Shown here: one piece after another, positions 22,041-32,639 of the stretch | Position numbering within the stretch: the stretch's first letter is position 1 | Layout of the letters: each line of letters begins with the position of its first letter | Assembly: GCA_905116865.2 (NCBI GenBank) | Contig: CAJHNH020002023.1 | Span: forward strand, 1 to 64,000 | Length of the DNA: 64,000 nucleotides | Reading direction: 5' to 3' | Source: Candidula unifasciata | Lineage: Eukaryota; Mollusca; Gastropoda; Stylommatophora; Geomitridae | Notes under the pieces: generated by a model | Told to the model about the DNA's origin: nothing | The model's input: only the letters and a program-made list of their open reading frames with translations | The model's database searches: none | Program-made: the position numbers and the translations under genes

Positions 22041-22510
22041 TTAAACTTGAAATTTTTTTTCTAATGTCAAATGTGCTGCTGTATAGAGCAGAAACATGGA
22101 GAACAACTAAAACAGTTAAATAAATTTCAAGCATTCATTAAGTGGTGCCTGCAAAGAATAGAGGGAATTCAAAGTTAGGGTAGAATCACTAATTTGCTAT
22201 GAGATATAAGTTAACAATGTCCAATGGACCAAGAGGTAAAGAAAAGACGATGGTGTTGGATAGGACAAATTGTGAGACTAAGCTTGGTCACATTCTAAGA
22301 CATAAGAAAACACCACAGAATCCTAGGAGGCAATAATATTAGACAACGAAGAAAAGGCAGACTAAGGAAAGAGCAGACTAGCAAGAACATAACACTAGTC
22401 ATGCAAAATGCAGACATGAGTAGGACTAAATGCTGTGACACAAAGCAGACAACTGTAAAGGAATGGAGCTTTATGACCACTCTGATGAGTGAAACATTTA
22501 ATGATGAAGA
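22041..22510 (+). mobile_element. RTE LINE fragment, second half
   Basis: Decayed frames match the C-terminal part of the 35143-36411 copy: a LY-AETWRTTK block, RRIEGI, and an RK-RRWCWIGQ block, followed by ATGATGATGATG-like tail bases. With 20905-21323 it makes one RTE copy split by the RNase H LINE. Confidence 0.8.
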
Positions 22511-22823
22511 TGCTGATGATGTTAATCACTGGTTATGAGCCTGACACTTTTGGCAGATACTGTGCATCAGAACTGCTCTAGCAGATATATTTTTGAACCA
22601 CTCTTACCTCTTGTCGTAAAATACAAATATCAGTCAATTCTGGTGGCACACTCTAGCTTAAACAAAACAATTATTAGCTCCATACATTCTTAACATTTGT
22701 GGTGTATTTTACTTCTCTTCTAAAGAGCTACTTAGGTATGGTTTGTATTATCATTTATTGTCTACATCATTACAGACTAGAGTTGACTGAACCCTAAAAA
22801 TGCTTCTATAAAATTGCCTTTTT

Positions 22824-22952
22824 CTTATTTCAGATTGCTCATGTTATCCGTGAAATTCGCTTGTTTCTTATTTCAGATTGCTCATGTTATCCGTGAAATT
22901 CGCTTGTTTCTTATTTCAGATTGCTCATGTTATCCGTGAAATTCGCTTGTTT
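22824..22952 (+). repeat. 43-bp tandem triplication of intron 6 acceptor and exon 7 start
   Basis: Three perfect copies of a 43-bp unit, each made of 10 intronic bases (CTTATTTCAG) and 33 exonic bases, begin at 22824, 22867 and 22910. The unit length is not a multiple of three, so the copies are not frame-neutral. All three acceptors keep a pyrimidine-rich tract. The copies are identical, so the event is recent, is homogenised, or is an assembly error. Confidence 0.95.
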
Positions 22953-22988
22953 CAACAGACATCATATAAAATAGAACACCATCACCGG
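22920..22988 (+). CDS. RASGRF: RASGRF exon 7, productive version
   Basis: The 23 codons IAHVIREIRLFQQTSYKIEH plus HHR follow acceptor CTTATTTCAG and precede donor GTATTT, phase 0 at both ends. The I-(R/K)EI--(F/Y)Q---Y pattern matches the helix after the catalytic hairpin in RASGRF. The exon start lies in the last copy of a 43-bp tandem triplication that also duplicates the acceptor and first 33 exon bases; the acceptors at 22834 and 22877 look equally good. Using either upstream acceptor reads 20 residues and then hits TGA (22894-22896 or 22937-22939), so only the 22920 start joins exon 6 to exon 8 in frame. Confidence 0.92.
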
Positions 22989-23144
22989 GTATTTCTTTTC
23001 TTTTTTTAATTAGTGGTCCAGAAATGTTGTACTAAAGATGAAAATCTGATCATTTGATCAGAAATATTAGATTCATTTAAATTCTGCTGTAGATATAAAG
23101 TAAATAAAGTGAAACATTTTTCAGGCATTTGATACTAGTCTTAC

Positions 23145-23510
23145 ATTTTTTTATAGACCAGTCAGTAGTCGTGACAGCAAGTGAAATGGTTTGCCCACTT
23201 AGAGAGAATGCCTTGTGACACCATACCATACAAAGCATACATGGCAAGAGAAGAAGGACGTAGAGCACGGGGTAGACCAAGAACCATGGAAGGATAACCA
23301 GAGAAACTTACAACAGCACGATGTGCCTATGGTCGAGGCAGCCAGAAGAGCTAGAAACAGAACCTTATATCTCCCTCGACACCCACAGCAGTAAAAGAGG
23401 AAGTGAAGAAGAAGAAGAAGAAGTAGTCGTGGATGATGTGGCCAACAACATGCCAGCCACCTTTACCTTTCAGGACATTAACTGGTATCCATTTTAAGGC
23501 TGCTGTTAAG
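23145..23510 (-). mobile_element. SINE family S fragment split by an RTE tail
   Basis: 23145-23173 (TTTATAGACCAGTCAGTAGT) and 23422-23510 (GCCAGCCACCTTTACCTTTC, CATTAACTGGTATCCATTTTAAG) are parts of one antisense SINE copy separated by 23174-23421. Confidence 0.75.
23174..23421 (+). mobile_element. RTE LINE 3' fragment with 10-bp TSD
   Basis: This degenerate C-terminal fragment ends in GAAGTGAAGAAGAAGAAGAA. AGTAGTCGTG at 23164-23173 and at 23422-23431 is a perfect 10-bp target-site duplication. The host sequence is a SINE. Confidence 0.85.
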
Positions 23511-23515
23511 ATGTC

Positions 23516-23817
23516 AACATCACATAAAGATAAAGTAAGACCTTTTTCTGAAGAGAAAAACAACATCACATAAAGACCAAAGTTAAGATCAGTTCTGAAG
23601 AGAAAAACAACATCACATAAAGACCAAAGTTAAGATCAGTTCTGAAGAGAAAAACAACATCACATAAAGACCAAAGTTAAGATCAGTTCTGAAGAGAAAA
23701 ACAACATCACATAAAGACCAAAGTTAAGATCAGTTCCAAAGAGAAAAACAACATCACATAAAGATCAAAGTTAAGATCAGTTCTGAAGAGAAAAACAACA
23801 TCACATAAAGATCAATA
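23516..23817 (+). repeat. 47-bp tandem repeat, about six copies
   Basis: Units of AACATCACATAAAGACCAAA, GTTAAGATCAGTTCTGAAGA and GAAAAAC repeat with few substitutions in RASGRF intron 7. Confidence 0.95.
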
Positions 23818-24420
23818 TTAAAAAAACATATGTCATGAGAATAAGTAGAGAGGAACAAACCATCAACATAAAGAACCAAGTCTGAAACAAGTGCAAGAAT
23901 TTAAATACTTGGGAAGCATCTTGACACAAAATAATATAATATACAGAGAGATAGAAATGAGAATCCAACAAGCCAACAATGTCACATACTAACTTGCCAT
24001 CCAATTGTAAAACACCCTGCTATCCCAATAGAAACAAAAAGAAAAATTATAAGTATAAAATTTATACCAAATTTAGGATGAAAGAAAACTAACCACCTGT
24101 GAGATGAGATCTTTAAGAATGCCTTTGAATAAAACCAGAAGAGATTGAGTGAGAAATGATGTGATCACAAGAACTGTTGGAACAACACCGATCGTCAAGT
24201 TTATTGAGAAACAAAGAATGAAATGGTTTGGCCATCTATTGAAAATGAAGCCAATGATGCCAACAGCAAGAGTGTACAACCTAAAAATCAAGTCATCAAG
24301 AGGCAGGGAAAGACCTGGAAGAATATGGATTGAAAGAGTCACTGACACCTCGAGACTGCATAACATCAGGGCATATCAAGCCTGTACCCTGGCTCGGCTG
24401 CCGATCGTCTGATGAACTGC
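23818..24420 (+). mobile_element. RTE-like LINE C-terminal fragment
   Basis: Frames VQEFKYLGSILTQNN and EIEMRIQQANNVTY, then QRMKWFGHLLKMKPMMPTAR and RPGRIWIERVTD follow the order YLGS - I--A - WFGH - GRP--W of non-LTR reverse-transcriptase thumbs. Frameshifts separate the pieces. Confidence 0.8.
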
Positions 24421-24756
24421 GATGCCTAGTGGCATAAGCAGATATTGACAAAAGAAAGTCATTCCTACAGCCCATCTCAGACATTTCCATGGTTACTAAT
24501 GATTTTTTGATAATTGTTTAAGTGACCATGTCTGGCACTTAGCATAGATAAACGGATGCTAACACTGATTTCTCATTTCCACTTTATTTTTTCATATTTT
24601 CTAAAGCTAATATGAATTTCTTATTTCCACTTGATTTTTTCATTTTTTTTTTTTTTTGGCTAAAGCTAACATGAATTTCTCATTTTCACTTGATTTTTCA
24701 TTATTTTTTCACTACAGCTAATACTAATTCTTGATTTCTCATTATTTCCATGGCAG

Positions 24757-24873
24757 GTAACAAGCTACTTACTTGATCCAAGTCGACTACTGGATGATGA
24801 GCAGACGTATAAAGCTTCTCTAGAAATAGAACCAAAGCAGTCACGATTGTCTGTTATATCGAATCCATCTTGA
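24757..24873 (+). CDS. RASGRF: RASGRF terminal exon (exon 8) with stop codon
   Basis: The acceptor is ATTTCCATGGCAG. The exon reads 38 codons and TGA at 24871-24873. The peptide starts VTSYLLDPSRLLDDEQTY, continues KASLEIEPK and ends SRLSVISNPS. In RASGRF proteins the CDC25 domain is followed by Q-LLD----D(E)--Y--S--IEP- and a very short tail, so the length and position of this stop are normal and the protein is not truncated at its C terminus. Confidence 0.95.
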   Translation, partial: VTSYLLDPSRLLDDEQTYKASLEIEPKQSRLSVISNPS

Positions 24874-25320
24874 GAACTGTGCTCACTGGCTGCTTTTCTG
24901 ACCAGAATTTTTGTGTCATGACTATGCTGACATTACTAAGAATGTACATTTTCCATGACCAGAATTTGTGAGGTGTTGTGTAAATGCTATGAGACCCAAG
25001 CATTGATTTTCAACAAAATTGCAGTTATGAACAATTAATCATCACAGACTCTACAAATCATGTTTTGGAAACATAGTTTGTTGAATAATTACTGCAAACA
25101 GTGCTGTGTTTTACGGGTTTGAGTGATTTATCTCTGTTGTGACTACACATACACCCGTATCATACATCGCAATGAGAATTTGTGTTCATCTTCATTTCAA
25201 TTATTTTAACATCTAACTAGAGTGTACACCCACATGAGTACACATTATTAGCTTAAGTAGGATGTTGATACAAAATACATAGCTGTGTTTTGAAATCAAT
25301 AAATGCATGTATTATTGTAT
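24874..25320 (+). promoter_or_regulatory. Probable RASGRF 3' UTR with AATAAA signal at 25298
   Basis: The sequence after the stop is AT-rich and free of recognisable repeats until about 25.5 kb. AATAAA occurs at 25298-25303, 425 bases after the stop, and is the best candidate polyadenylation signal. The cleavage site is inferred about 15-25 bases later. A longer 3' UTR cannot be excluded. Confidence 0.55.
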
Positions 25321-25559
25321 ATAAGCAAAGGGTAATATATGAAAGCTTAGTCCATTGAATATGGTAGTACAGAAATGTTCATGCTTCCATGTGGACTCCC
25401 TGAGTTTAATCCCAACTGAAGATTTTTTTTTAAACAAAAGTAAAAAGTAGAAGAATCATTTCTTTACCTTGAGGCTAATGGGTACAAAGTGTCAGTCCCA
25501 TATGTGAATAGACCAAGCATTATGTGGGTGATAGGATCAGTTTTATGTTAGTAATATCT

Positions 25560-25796
25560 GCCTCCTGTGAGGTGAGTTGTTAAGAACCTACATCACAGGA
25601 CATTCCCATAAGGGCTGTGTCCCTCTCTTCAGCAGCTAGCACAGGGTTCCATTTCTGATGGTACTAGTAGCAGTTTAACTGTCTTACTTCTGAGTGTTAA
25701 TTGTTGACAAAATCCTCTAGGCATTCCTCACTGCATTATGCTCTTCTGACTTTATTGATGTCATTCATGCTTCTACATTGTTTCTTCGCTCTCACT
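25560..25796 (-). mobile_element. RNase H LINE fragment flanking the 28-bp satellite, left part
   Basis: CATCACAGGACATTCCCATA, AAGGGCTGTGTCCCTCTCTT and the following text match the antisense C-terminal end of the family at 21350-21480. Confidence 0.7.
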
Positions 25797-27546
25797 GGGG
25801 CTTGACCATGTCTAGCTTGTCAATGGGGCTTGACCATGTCTAGCTTGTCAATGGGGCTTGACCATGTCTAGCTTGTCAATGGGGCTTGACCATGTCTAGC
25901 TTGTCAATGGGGCTTGACCATATCTAGCTTGTCAATGGGGCTTGACCATATCTAGCTTGTCAATGGGGCTTGACCATGTCTAGCTTGTCAATGGGGCTTG
26001 ACCATATCTAGCTTGTCAATGGGGCTTGACCATATCTAGCTTGTCAATGGGGCTTGACCATATCTAGCTTGTCAATGGGGCTTGACCATATCTAGCTTGT
26101 CAATGGGGCTTGACCATATCTAGCTTGTCAATGGGGCTTGACCATATCTAGCTTGTCAATGGGGCTTGACCATATCTAGCTTGTCAATGGGGCTTGACCA
26201 TATCTAGCTTGTCAATGGGGCTTGACCATGTCTAGCTTGTCAATGGGGCTTGACCATGTCTAGCTTGTCAATGGGGCTTGACCATGTCTAGCTTGTCAAT
26301 GGGGCTATGTCTAGCTTGTCAATGGCATGTCTAGCTTGTCAATGGGGCTTGACCATATCTAGCTTGTCAATGGGGCTTGACCATATCTAGCTTGTCAATG
26401 GGGCTTGACCATATCTAGCTTGTCAATGGGGCTTGACCATATCTAGCTTGTCAATGGGGCTTGACCATATCTAGCTTGTCAATGGGGCTTGACCATATCT
26501 AGCTTGTCAATGGGGCTTGACCATGTCTAGCTTGTCAATGGGGCTTGACCATATCTAGCTTGTCAATGGGGCTTGACCATATCTAGCTTGTCAATGGGGC
26601 TTGACCATATCTAGCTTGTCAATGGGGCTTGACCATATCTAGCTTGTCAATGGGGCTTGACCATATCTAGCTTGTCAATGGGGCTTGACCATGTCTAGCT
26701 TGTCAATGGGGCTTGACCATGTCTAGCTTGTCAATGGGGCTTGACCATGTCTAGCTTGTCAATGGGGCTTGACCATGTCTAGCTTGTCAATGGGGCTTGA
26801 CCATGTCTAGCTTGTCAATGGGGCTTGACCATATCTAGCTTGTCAATGGGGCTTGACCATATCTAGCTTGTCAATGGGGCTTGACCATATCTAGCTTGTC
26901 ATGGGGGGCTTGACCATATCTAGCTTGTCAATGGGGCTTGACCATATCTAGCTTGTCAATGGGGCTTGACCATATCTAGCTTGTCAATGGGGCTTGACCA
27001 TATCTAGCTTGTCAATGGGGCTTGACCATGTCTAGCTTGTCAATGGGGCTTGACCATGTCTAGCTTGTCAATGGGGCTTGACCATATCTAGCTTGTCAAT
27101 GGGGCTTGACCATATCTAGCTTGTCAATGGGGCTTGACCATATCTAGCTTGTCAATGGGGCTTGACCATATCTAGCTTGTCAATGGGGCTTGACCATATC
27201 TAGCTTGTCAATGGGGCTTGACCATATCTAGCTTGTCAATGGGGCTTGACCATATCTAGCTTGTCAATGGGGCTTGACCATATCTAGCTTGTCAATGGGG
27301 CTTGACCATATCTAGCTTGTCAATGGGGCCTGACCATATCTAGCTTGTCAATGGGGCTTGACCATATCTAGCTTGTCAATGGGGCTTGACCATATCTAGC
27401 TTGTCAATGGGGCTTGACCATATCTAGCTTGTCAATGGGGCTTGACCATATCTAGCTTGTCAATGGGGCTTGACCATATCTAGCTTGTCAATGGGGCTTG
27501 ACCATATCTAGCTTGTCAATGGGGCTTGACCATGTCTAGCTTGTCA
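25797..27546 (+). repeat. 28-bp satellite, about 62 copies
   Basis: The unit is GGGGCTTGACCATATCTAGC followed by TTGTCAAT, with a G/A variant at one position (CATGTC versus CATATC) distributed in blocks, and a few truncated units near 26300-26340. Both flanks belong to the same antisense RNase H LINE, and the unit itself resembles that element's text at 43732-43755 (CCTTGACCCCATCTGCCTTG). Confidence 0.97.
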
Positions 27547-27830
27547 TGCGCCAGCTAATGGTCAAGTGGTGAGGAACCAGCCAAACTGTTTTTTGTTTCC
27601 CAAAACCACCAGCTTGCCCCAGAGAAAAGATCTGAAAGGTACTAAACACCCAGGACCTCTGAATCGATGCCTTTCTGTACAGAGCCTGTACCCTTCTCTG
27701 CTTGCCTTGTGAGTCTGTTACAATCATGACATATGTGTGTAGTTGGTTGCAGGGCTGCCTCCACCTCTATTATAAAACTAGATGCTGTAGTATCTGTTGC
27801 TAGACTTTATTATACAAGCAGCACTACTTT
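27547..27830 (-). mobile_element. RNase H LINE fragment flanking the 28-bp satellite, right part
   Basis: GTGAGTCTGTTACAATCATG, GCTGCCTCCACCTCTATTAT and AAACTAGATGCTGTAGTATC parallel 21780-21880 of the better copy, so the array separates two parts of one RNase H domain. Confidence 0.75.
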
Positions 27831-28483
27831 GACATTTACTAAACATACTTTAGGATTGGTGAATTTTTGGAGCCTGGGTCAGTTTTTTTTTTCAAAATCA
27901 TGAGCTCAAACATTTGACCACCAGCCCTGCAGATGTATATACAATCGCAAGCCACTGGCCTGCCACAGATATTAAAAATTCTTTACCATGGTTTAAGATA
28001 AAGCTTATATTTATCAATAGCCAACAAGTTTATTCTTGTCAAACCAAAATATTTGCAAGAACCAAATAACTGACAGCATCCATGGTCAAACTGCAAGAAC
28101 AGCAAGGGATGTGGCCAAACAAGATCACCTTGAGGGAAGCCAAAGAATAATAGTAAACAAAACTAACTTTTTGCTTCATGTGCAGTCAAAAATATTTCAT
28201 TCTTAACAGGATCAGTCCTATGGATAAATCAGTCTCATAATATGGATGCCTTAGATTCTATGAAAGCAAAAGTATTGAGAAAAGTACTGGTAATCTTACT
28301 GTAATTTCATGACCAAGTGGGCGAGTCTTTTCACCGTTTAGAGAGTAATGTGTATGAGTAGCTTCACTTTGTTTTCATACTATAAAAGATGTATGGTTTC
28401 TATCTTACTTTAAGCAGATAACAACTGCAGACACCGTTAAATGAATATTTCAGTACTTTGAAACAAAAAAAAGTTTTTTTTTT
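27831..28483. other. No feature recognised
   Basis: Non-coding sequence with no conserved peptide or repeat match within the window that I could see. Confidence 0.35.
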
Positions 28484-28620
28484 CCAACTCTTTGAGTCCT
28501 AGAGGGTTTAGCATCACAGGCCCAGGGGGTAGTAAAGAAAGTAATAAAATTGGTGCATCATGCGTTCATTGGGCAGGAACGTATGAACGATGATGCATTC
28601 CTTGGGACTCAAAGAGTTAA
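28484..28620. mobile_element. TTAA MITE (family P), copy 2
   Basis: AACTCTTTGAGTCCTAGAGG on the left and CCTTGGGACTCAAAGAGTTAA minus its last base on the right are inverted repeats. The left TTAA has decayed to CCAA. The interior shares GTTTAGCATCACAGGCCCAG and GGTGCATCATGCGTTCATTG with copies 3 and 4. Confidence 0.92.
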
Positions 28621-28789
28621 ATTGCATCTATATGATCTATAAGTATTTTGTTTATTTCTTACCAATGTAATGTCTTATTCCAAAATGAAACAGTAATTCC
28701 TGAAATAGTAATGTGAAATAATATTTTTCACTTACGTCCATCAGATACTCAGTTAAATGTAAACAAAAGAAATCAAAATAAAGATAAAC

Positions 28790-28890
28790 TAATAGGTATG
28801 TGCCTAGGAAGACAGGAAGAGGAAAGCCAATGAGAAGATGAGTGCAGGAAATGGCAGATTATCTCCAGATGCGTTTATGAACATTTTTGT
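28790..28890 (+). mobile_element. Short RTE LINE fragment
   Basis: TATGTGCCTAGGAAGACAGG and TCTCCAGATGCGTTTATGA correspond to the MPGKRG...DDLQMGV part of the RTE tail at 3540-3625. Confidence 0.6.
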
Positions 28891-30295
28891 GTGTGCTACA
28901 GAAACTTTCAGGGGAATATCACATAGCACCAATACTTAGCACACACAAAAATGACTTTTCAAAACAATATTTTTACACAAGTAAAACTTTATTTAATATA
29001 GTGCCCATAATTGTAAAGTTATTAAATTTTAATAAGGAAAGCACCAAAATTAACTACTGATAAAGATGATGTCATTAGTTTAATATTTCTTCTGTTTACC
29101 CAGCTGTCATCTTTCTGTGCTTATCATGTGATACGTTCTGAATGAGCCCTTATCACAGTTTGACTCTACAAATGACTAAGACAAGTCTATTTCATTACTT
29201 TCTTCCTTCACATAATTTTATCAAAATGTTGTTTTATTTAATTTTTGTCATTTAAAACTGTAAATCAATTGAATTGTGTGGCAATTAATATTTGGCCACC
29301 ATACTGTTTTCAAGAAATGTGTAGAAACTCAGAAAAACATTAAAAATACCTTTTTTCTTAACCATACTGCAAAATAAAGAAATGCACCAAATATGTGATA
29401 CTGAAACAAACATAATCAAGTCTCATTTAAAGTTCACCAGTTCCTGTTTTTGCATTGTTCAGTTGTAAATTAAAAAGTGGTTATGTGTCTAGCATTGGTC
29501 AGAATTGTAGAGTCAGTACAGATTGATGTGCGAAAGAAAATAAACAAAAATGACTGAAATTCAAAGTAGCCACCAACATATAGACTTCTTACTGCAGCAT
29601 GGAGTCAAAAAGCAATGTATCCTAAATAATATAAATATAGATTAGACCAAATTAGGTAAATACAGATTACCCCCATCTGGTAATCTGCATATAGATATGA
29701 TGTCAAATAATGTATAATTTGTATACCCGTAAGTTCATACATACGCATCTGAACAGTATTTGTATGAGACAGAAGTGTTTTGCTTGTATGTATGTATTTT
29801 AGATATACAGGAAAATGATGAGTTTAAAAACAAACATTTTTTAATAAAGAAATAGACAGCTGAATCATTAGACTTGTTATTGAAACACTTTATTTTATTT
29901 TATTTACAACAGCTGCTGTAAGGATAGCTGGCATAAATTCTGCTATCCTGTTTCCTAAAAACATGTAAATTAGCTTTGCTTTTGCCAGCACAAGGAAATG
30001 TTTATTATTTCACTTTTGAATGTTTCTTTACTTGTGAAAGTACATTTTATAATTATATTTATCTTGACACTTTTCAAAGTTTAATTGTACTTTTATTTAA
30101 AATTTCATTCACTGTTTTAATTGATGAGTTTGGTGCTGTTCTGCTAAATCAATTTGCACACTTTTTGAGAAAACATTAAAGTTTATGTTCACTAAAAAAT
30201 GTATTCCCATGATTTGAGACACAAGCACATTCTGTAAGCGAGTACAGTGGACCTTGATCCACTCCACCAGTTGTACTGGGTATGTAATGATAGCA
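28891..30295. other. No feature recognised; AT-rich
   Basis: Long AT-rich non-coding stretch. One small perfect-looking hairpin, CAGATTACC...GGTAATCTG, sits at 29664-29688. No gene is supported. Confidence 0.4.
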
Positions 30296-30425
30296 GTATA
30301 CTTTTTTAGAGATCAGTTGGCAATTGACGAGTGATGTGTTGTCAAACCTGCTGCCTTTACTTTCGAGAACATTTCCTGGTAACTTTTTTAAAGGCTGGGT
30401 AAAACTGTAAGGTCAGGTCAATTGT
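30296..30425 (-). mobile_element. SINE family S fragment, antisense
   Basis: TTTTAGAGATCAGTTGGCA, CTGCTGCCTTTACTTTCGAG and AAAGGCTGGGTAAAACTG match the SINE body; the tRNA head is missing. Confidence 0.65.
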
Positions 30426-30639
30426 TTCTTCTTTTTTTTTTTTTCAGTCCAGACAGACTTTATTTTAGCTTGTTCTGACCTAATATATTGCTACTAGAAC
30501 TAATAAATGTTTGAATGTGATGAAGCTGTAATAATAACACAGTGAGATATAAGGATGTAATCTATCACTCATGCAGATCCCATTAGCTGAATAAAAATAG
30601 TTTAAATTAAAAGAAAGTCTCTTTTTATGTCAATGGTGT

Positions 30640-30722
30640 TTCAGGCATATGATGTTAAAATAGGTGATGTTGTCGGTCAAGTTACAATGGCCACCTTTAC
30701 TTCCCAGGACACTGCTTAGTAT
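30640..30722 (-). mobile_element. SINE family S fragment, antisense
   Basis: GTTTCAGGCATATGATG and GGCCACCTTTACTTCCCAGG match the middle of the SINE body only. Confidence 0.55.
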
Positions 30723-30989
30723 AAATAATCATTTATATCCAAAATAATAGTCTATATGTGAAAATTCTGTTCACTTCCTCTCGCAAACTGCACATTTTCT
30801 CTGCATTTATTGTTTGCTCTCTTCTCTGTTTAAAAAATTTTTTTTTTTTTATATATACATGTTAAAACTAATTTCATGTTTATTTATTAATCATTCTTTA
30901 ATGCTTTATATTGCCTGACTCTCATATATTGCTATTTCTGCGCCTCTTTTGTTATCATATGCTTATAATGTAGCTAATTCTTCTTATTT

Positions 30990-31262
30990 ATGTTCACCAG
31001 CTGTAAACCCCAACAGAAAGTTCTAGTTGTTGGTCCACCTCTGGACATTAGTCTTGTTCAAAAACCTGAATGTTATGTACACATCCATTTTACAGATCTG
31101 ACTTAGTTGTATGCAGACTCTTGTTTCTCAGGCAGATGCACTCAGACTTCAAAGGAAGCACTCAGTTAGTCATCGACTTTTATGACATGCTTGTTGGGGA
31201 GGCAGTGGGTCTATTCTTGTTTTCCCCACCATGGGGTCCTGGAACCCACACAGGATGTAGCT
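30990..31262 (-). repeat. GAA-tailed repeat (family R), reverse orientation
   Basis: Read on the + strand it shows CACCAGCTGTAAACCCCAAC, TACACATCCATTTTACAGAT, TATGCAGACTCTTGTTTCTC, CAGATGCACTCAGACTTCAA and GGAACCCACACAGG, in the order reverse to the copy at 63400. Confidence 0.8.
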
Positions 31263-31399
31263 AATTCAGATGTAAAAACGAGTCCATGCATTCATCTAGG
31301 AGTAACAGTGGCATCGCCGGGTATTGCCAGAACTTTACTCTTTGAAAAAAATCTGCCTGTACCCACCAGGAGTCTAAAATGATAGTACTTGAACTTATC

Positions 31400-31860
31400 A
31401 CAAAGTGTCTATTACAGTAGCCCACAAAGTGTCTATTACAGTAGCGGTAAAACAGGGGGCAAAGGTACTGTATACCATCAAGTACCACAATAAAGCCTTG
31501 GGTATAGCTATAAGGACACTTGCACACCAACGCTGGTCTAAGATCAAACTCCAAGTGTCAGATTTGTTTCAACCCATACTGTTAAGGTTAACACAACTTG
31601 TTAAATTGGCTACTGGGTATTTTACCTCTTTTATAACAGCATGTAGTTGGTAGTCAAGGTTACAACTTCACTGCAAACAGTGTGTGCCCCATAATTGCTT
31701 CATGCCTGAGAAAATAACACAAAATACCTTTCACTGTCCTGTTTGAAAACTGGCAAACAAACAATAAGTCCTGGAGAGAAAAAACATGCACAAATAGTAA
31801 AGGCATAAGGCAGTGGCTAGATGTACCATCTCCAACAGTCACGACAAGAAATGCAGTTTA
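31400..31860 (+). repeat. Dispersed repeat with a 25-bp tandem doublet
   Basis: CCACAAAGTGTCTATTACAG occurs twice in tandem (31400-31447). The following text to 31860 matches the repeat at 3270-3840 without the RTE insertion found there, giving a partial empty-site comparison. Confidence 0.6.
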
Positions 31861-31922
31861 TTTTCACTTCTTTGGATATCAGCTCACTTTGCCTTTCTTT
31901 AGTAATGAATTCTACTTTAACA

Positions 31923-31943
31923 CCCCCCCCCCCCCCCCCCCCC
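31923..31943 (+). repeat. Poly-C tract, 21 bases
   Basis: Uninterrupted C run; similar runs occur at 38249-38275, 42551-42572 and 52607-52644. Confidence 0.95.
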
Positions 31944-32304
31944 AGAACCCTAACAAATCTGGGTGGTGACCTCATAGGAATTCCTAAAAAAAAAAAAAAA
32001 AAATCATCTATAAAGGTTAAGTGAAGGATTAAATAAAACTTTCCCCTAGGGCCTAAAAACAGTATGTCTCAGTAACTCATTCCGTGACCTGTATCACTAA
32101 GGCATACCTGAGAATTTCACATCCACCTGACTTGAAAAAAAAATATAGCACCCCAAATCATGTATTCATGTAATTACCTTCTAACTATTTGCACTGGTAT
32201 GAACACAGCTATTAGCCCTAACTAACGACAAGCCAGAAAAGTGACATTTATTCCCTTCATGGGGTCTGGAGACCTATTCTAGGGTTTAAAAAAAACAAGA
32301 TCAA

Positions 32305-32540
32305 CTACCTCTTAACAAGCATGTCATAAGAGTTGGCTAAATAGGGGTTTCCTTTGAAGCTTGGTGCATCAGCTCGAGAGGCAAGGAACCAACAATCTGT
32401 GTACAAGTAAGCAAAATTTGTAAAATGCATGTGCATGCAAAGCTCATGTTTTGGAATAAAACTATAATCCAGAAGTGGACAAACAGCCAGAACTTTCCCT
32501 TGAAGTTTACAGCTGGTGAACTCCAAGAAGAAGAAGTGAT
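32305..32540 (+). repeat. GAA-tailed repeat (family R)
   Basis: AACAAGCATGTCATAAGAGT, GGCAAGGAACCAACAATCTG, AAGTTTACAGCTGGTGAAC and an AGAAGAAGAAG tail match the copies at 13085 and 63400. Confidence 0.8.
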
Positions 32541-32639
32541 ACTAAGGGGTATTTGACCTGGTTTTGCAGCTTCTTGAGGAGACAGGGTTAAAACAAGTAG
32601 TGGTTGGGTCTTTCAGAATGTGTATTATTTTGCTTCCTA

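Larger units (their letters stand above)
7469..25303 (+). other. RASGRF: RASGRF-family gene, 3' half (eight exons)
   Basis: Eight exons with canonical AG/GT borders assemble into one open frame of 314 codons plus stop (180+98+85+198+80+118+69+117 nt). The product is the C-terminal half of a Ras-specific guanine nucleotide-releasing factor: end of the Ras exchanger motif, linker, then the CDC25/RasGEF domain, which opens the Ras nucleotide site so GDP leaves and GTP enters. Family hallmarks are ADICRCMHNYNGVL (exon 4), [13 protein letters not shown] and NFSKMRM (exon 6). Intron phases in order are 0, 2, 0, 0, 2, 0, 0. Known vertebrate RASGRF proteins carry PH, IQ and DH modules upstream; no exons for these are recognisable in 1-7468, so the gene should begin outside the window. 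Introns run from 1.7 to 2.9 kb and are full of transposon debris. RASGRF is preferred over SOS, RALGDS or RAPGEF on the exon 4-6 sequence. Confidence 0.93.

Noticed and set aside
22834..22919. Extra exon 7 copies as mutually exclusive alternative exons
   Set aside because: The first two copies have an acceptor but no donor and are out of frame, so they cannot be cassette exons.
25797..27546. CRISPR-like regular array
   Set aside because: Units are contiguous without unique spacers and lie in a eukaryotic LINE fragment; it is a satellite.
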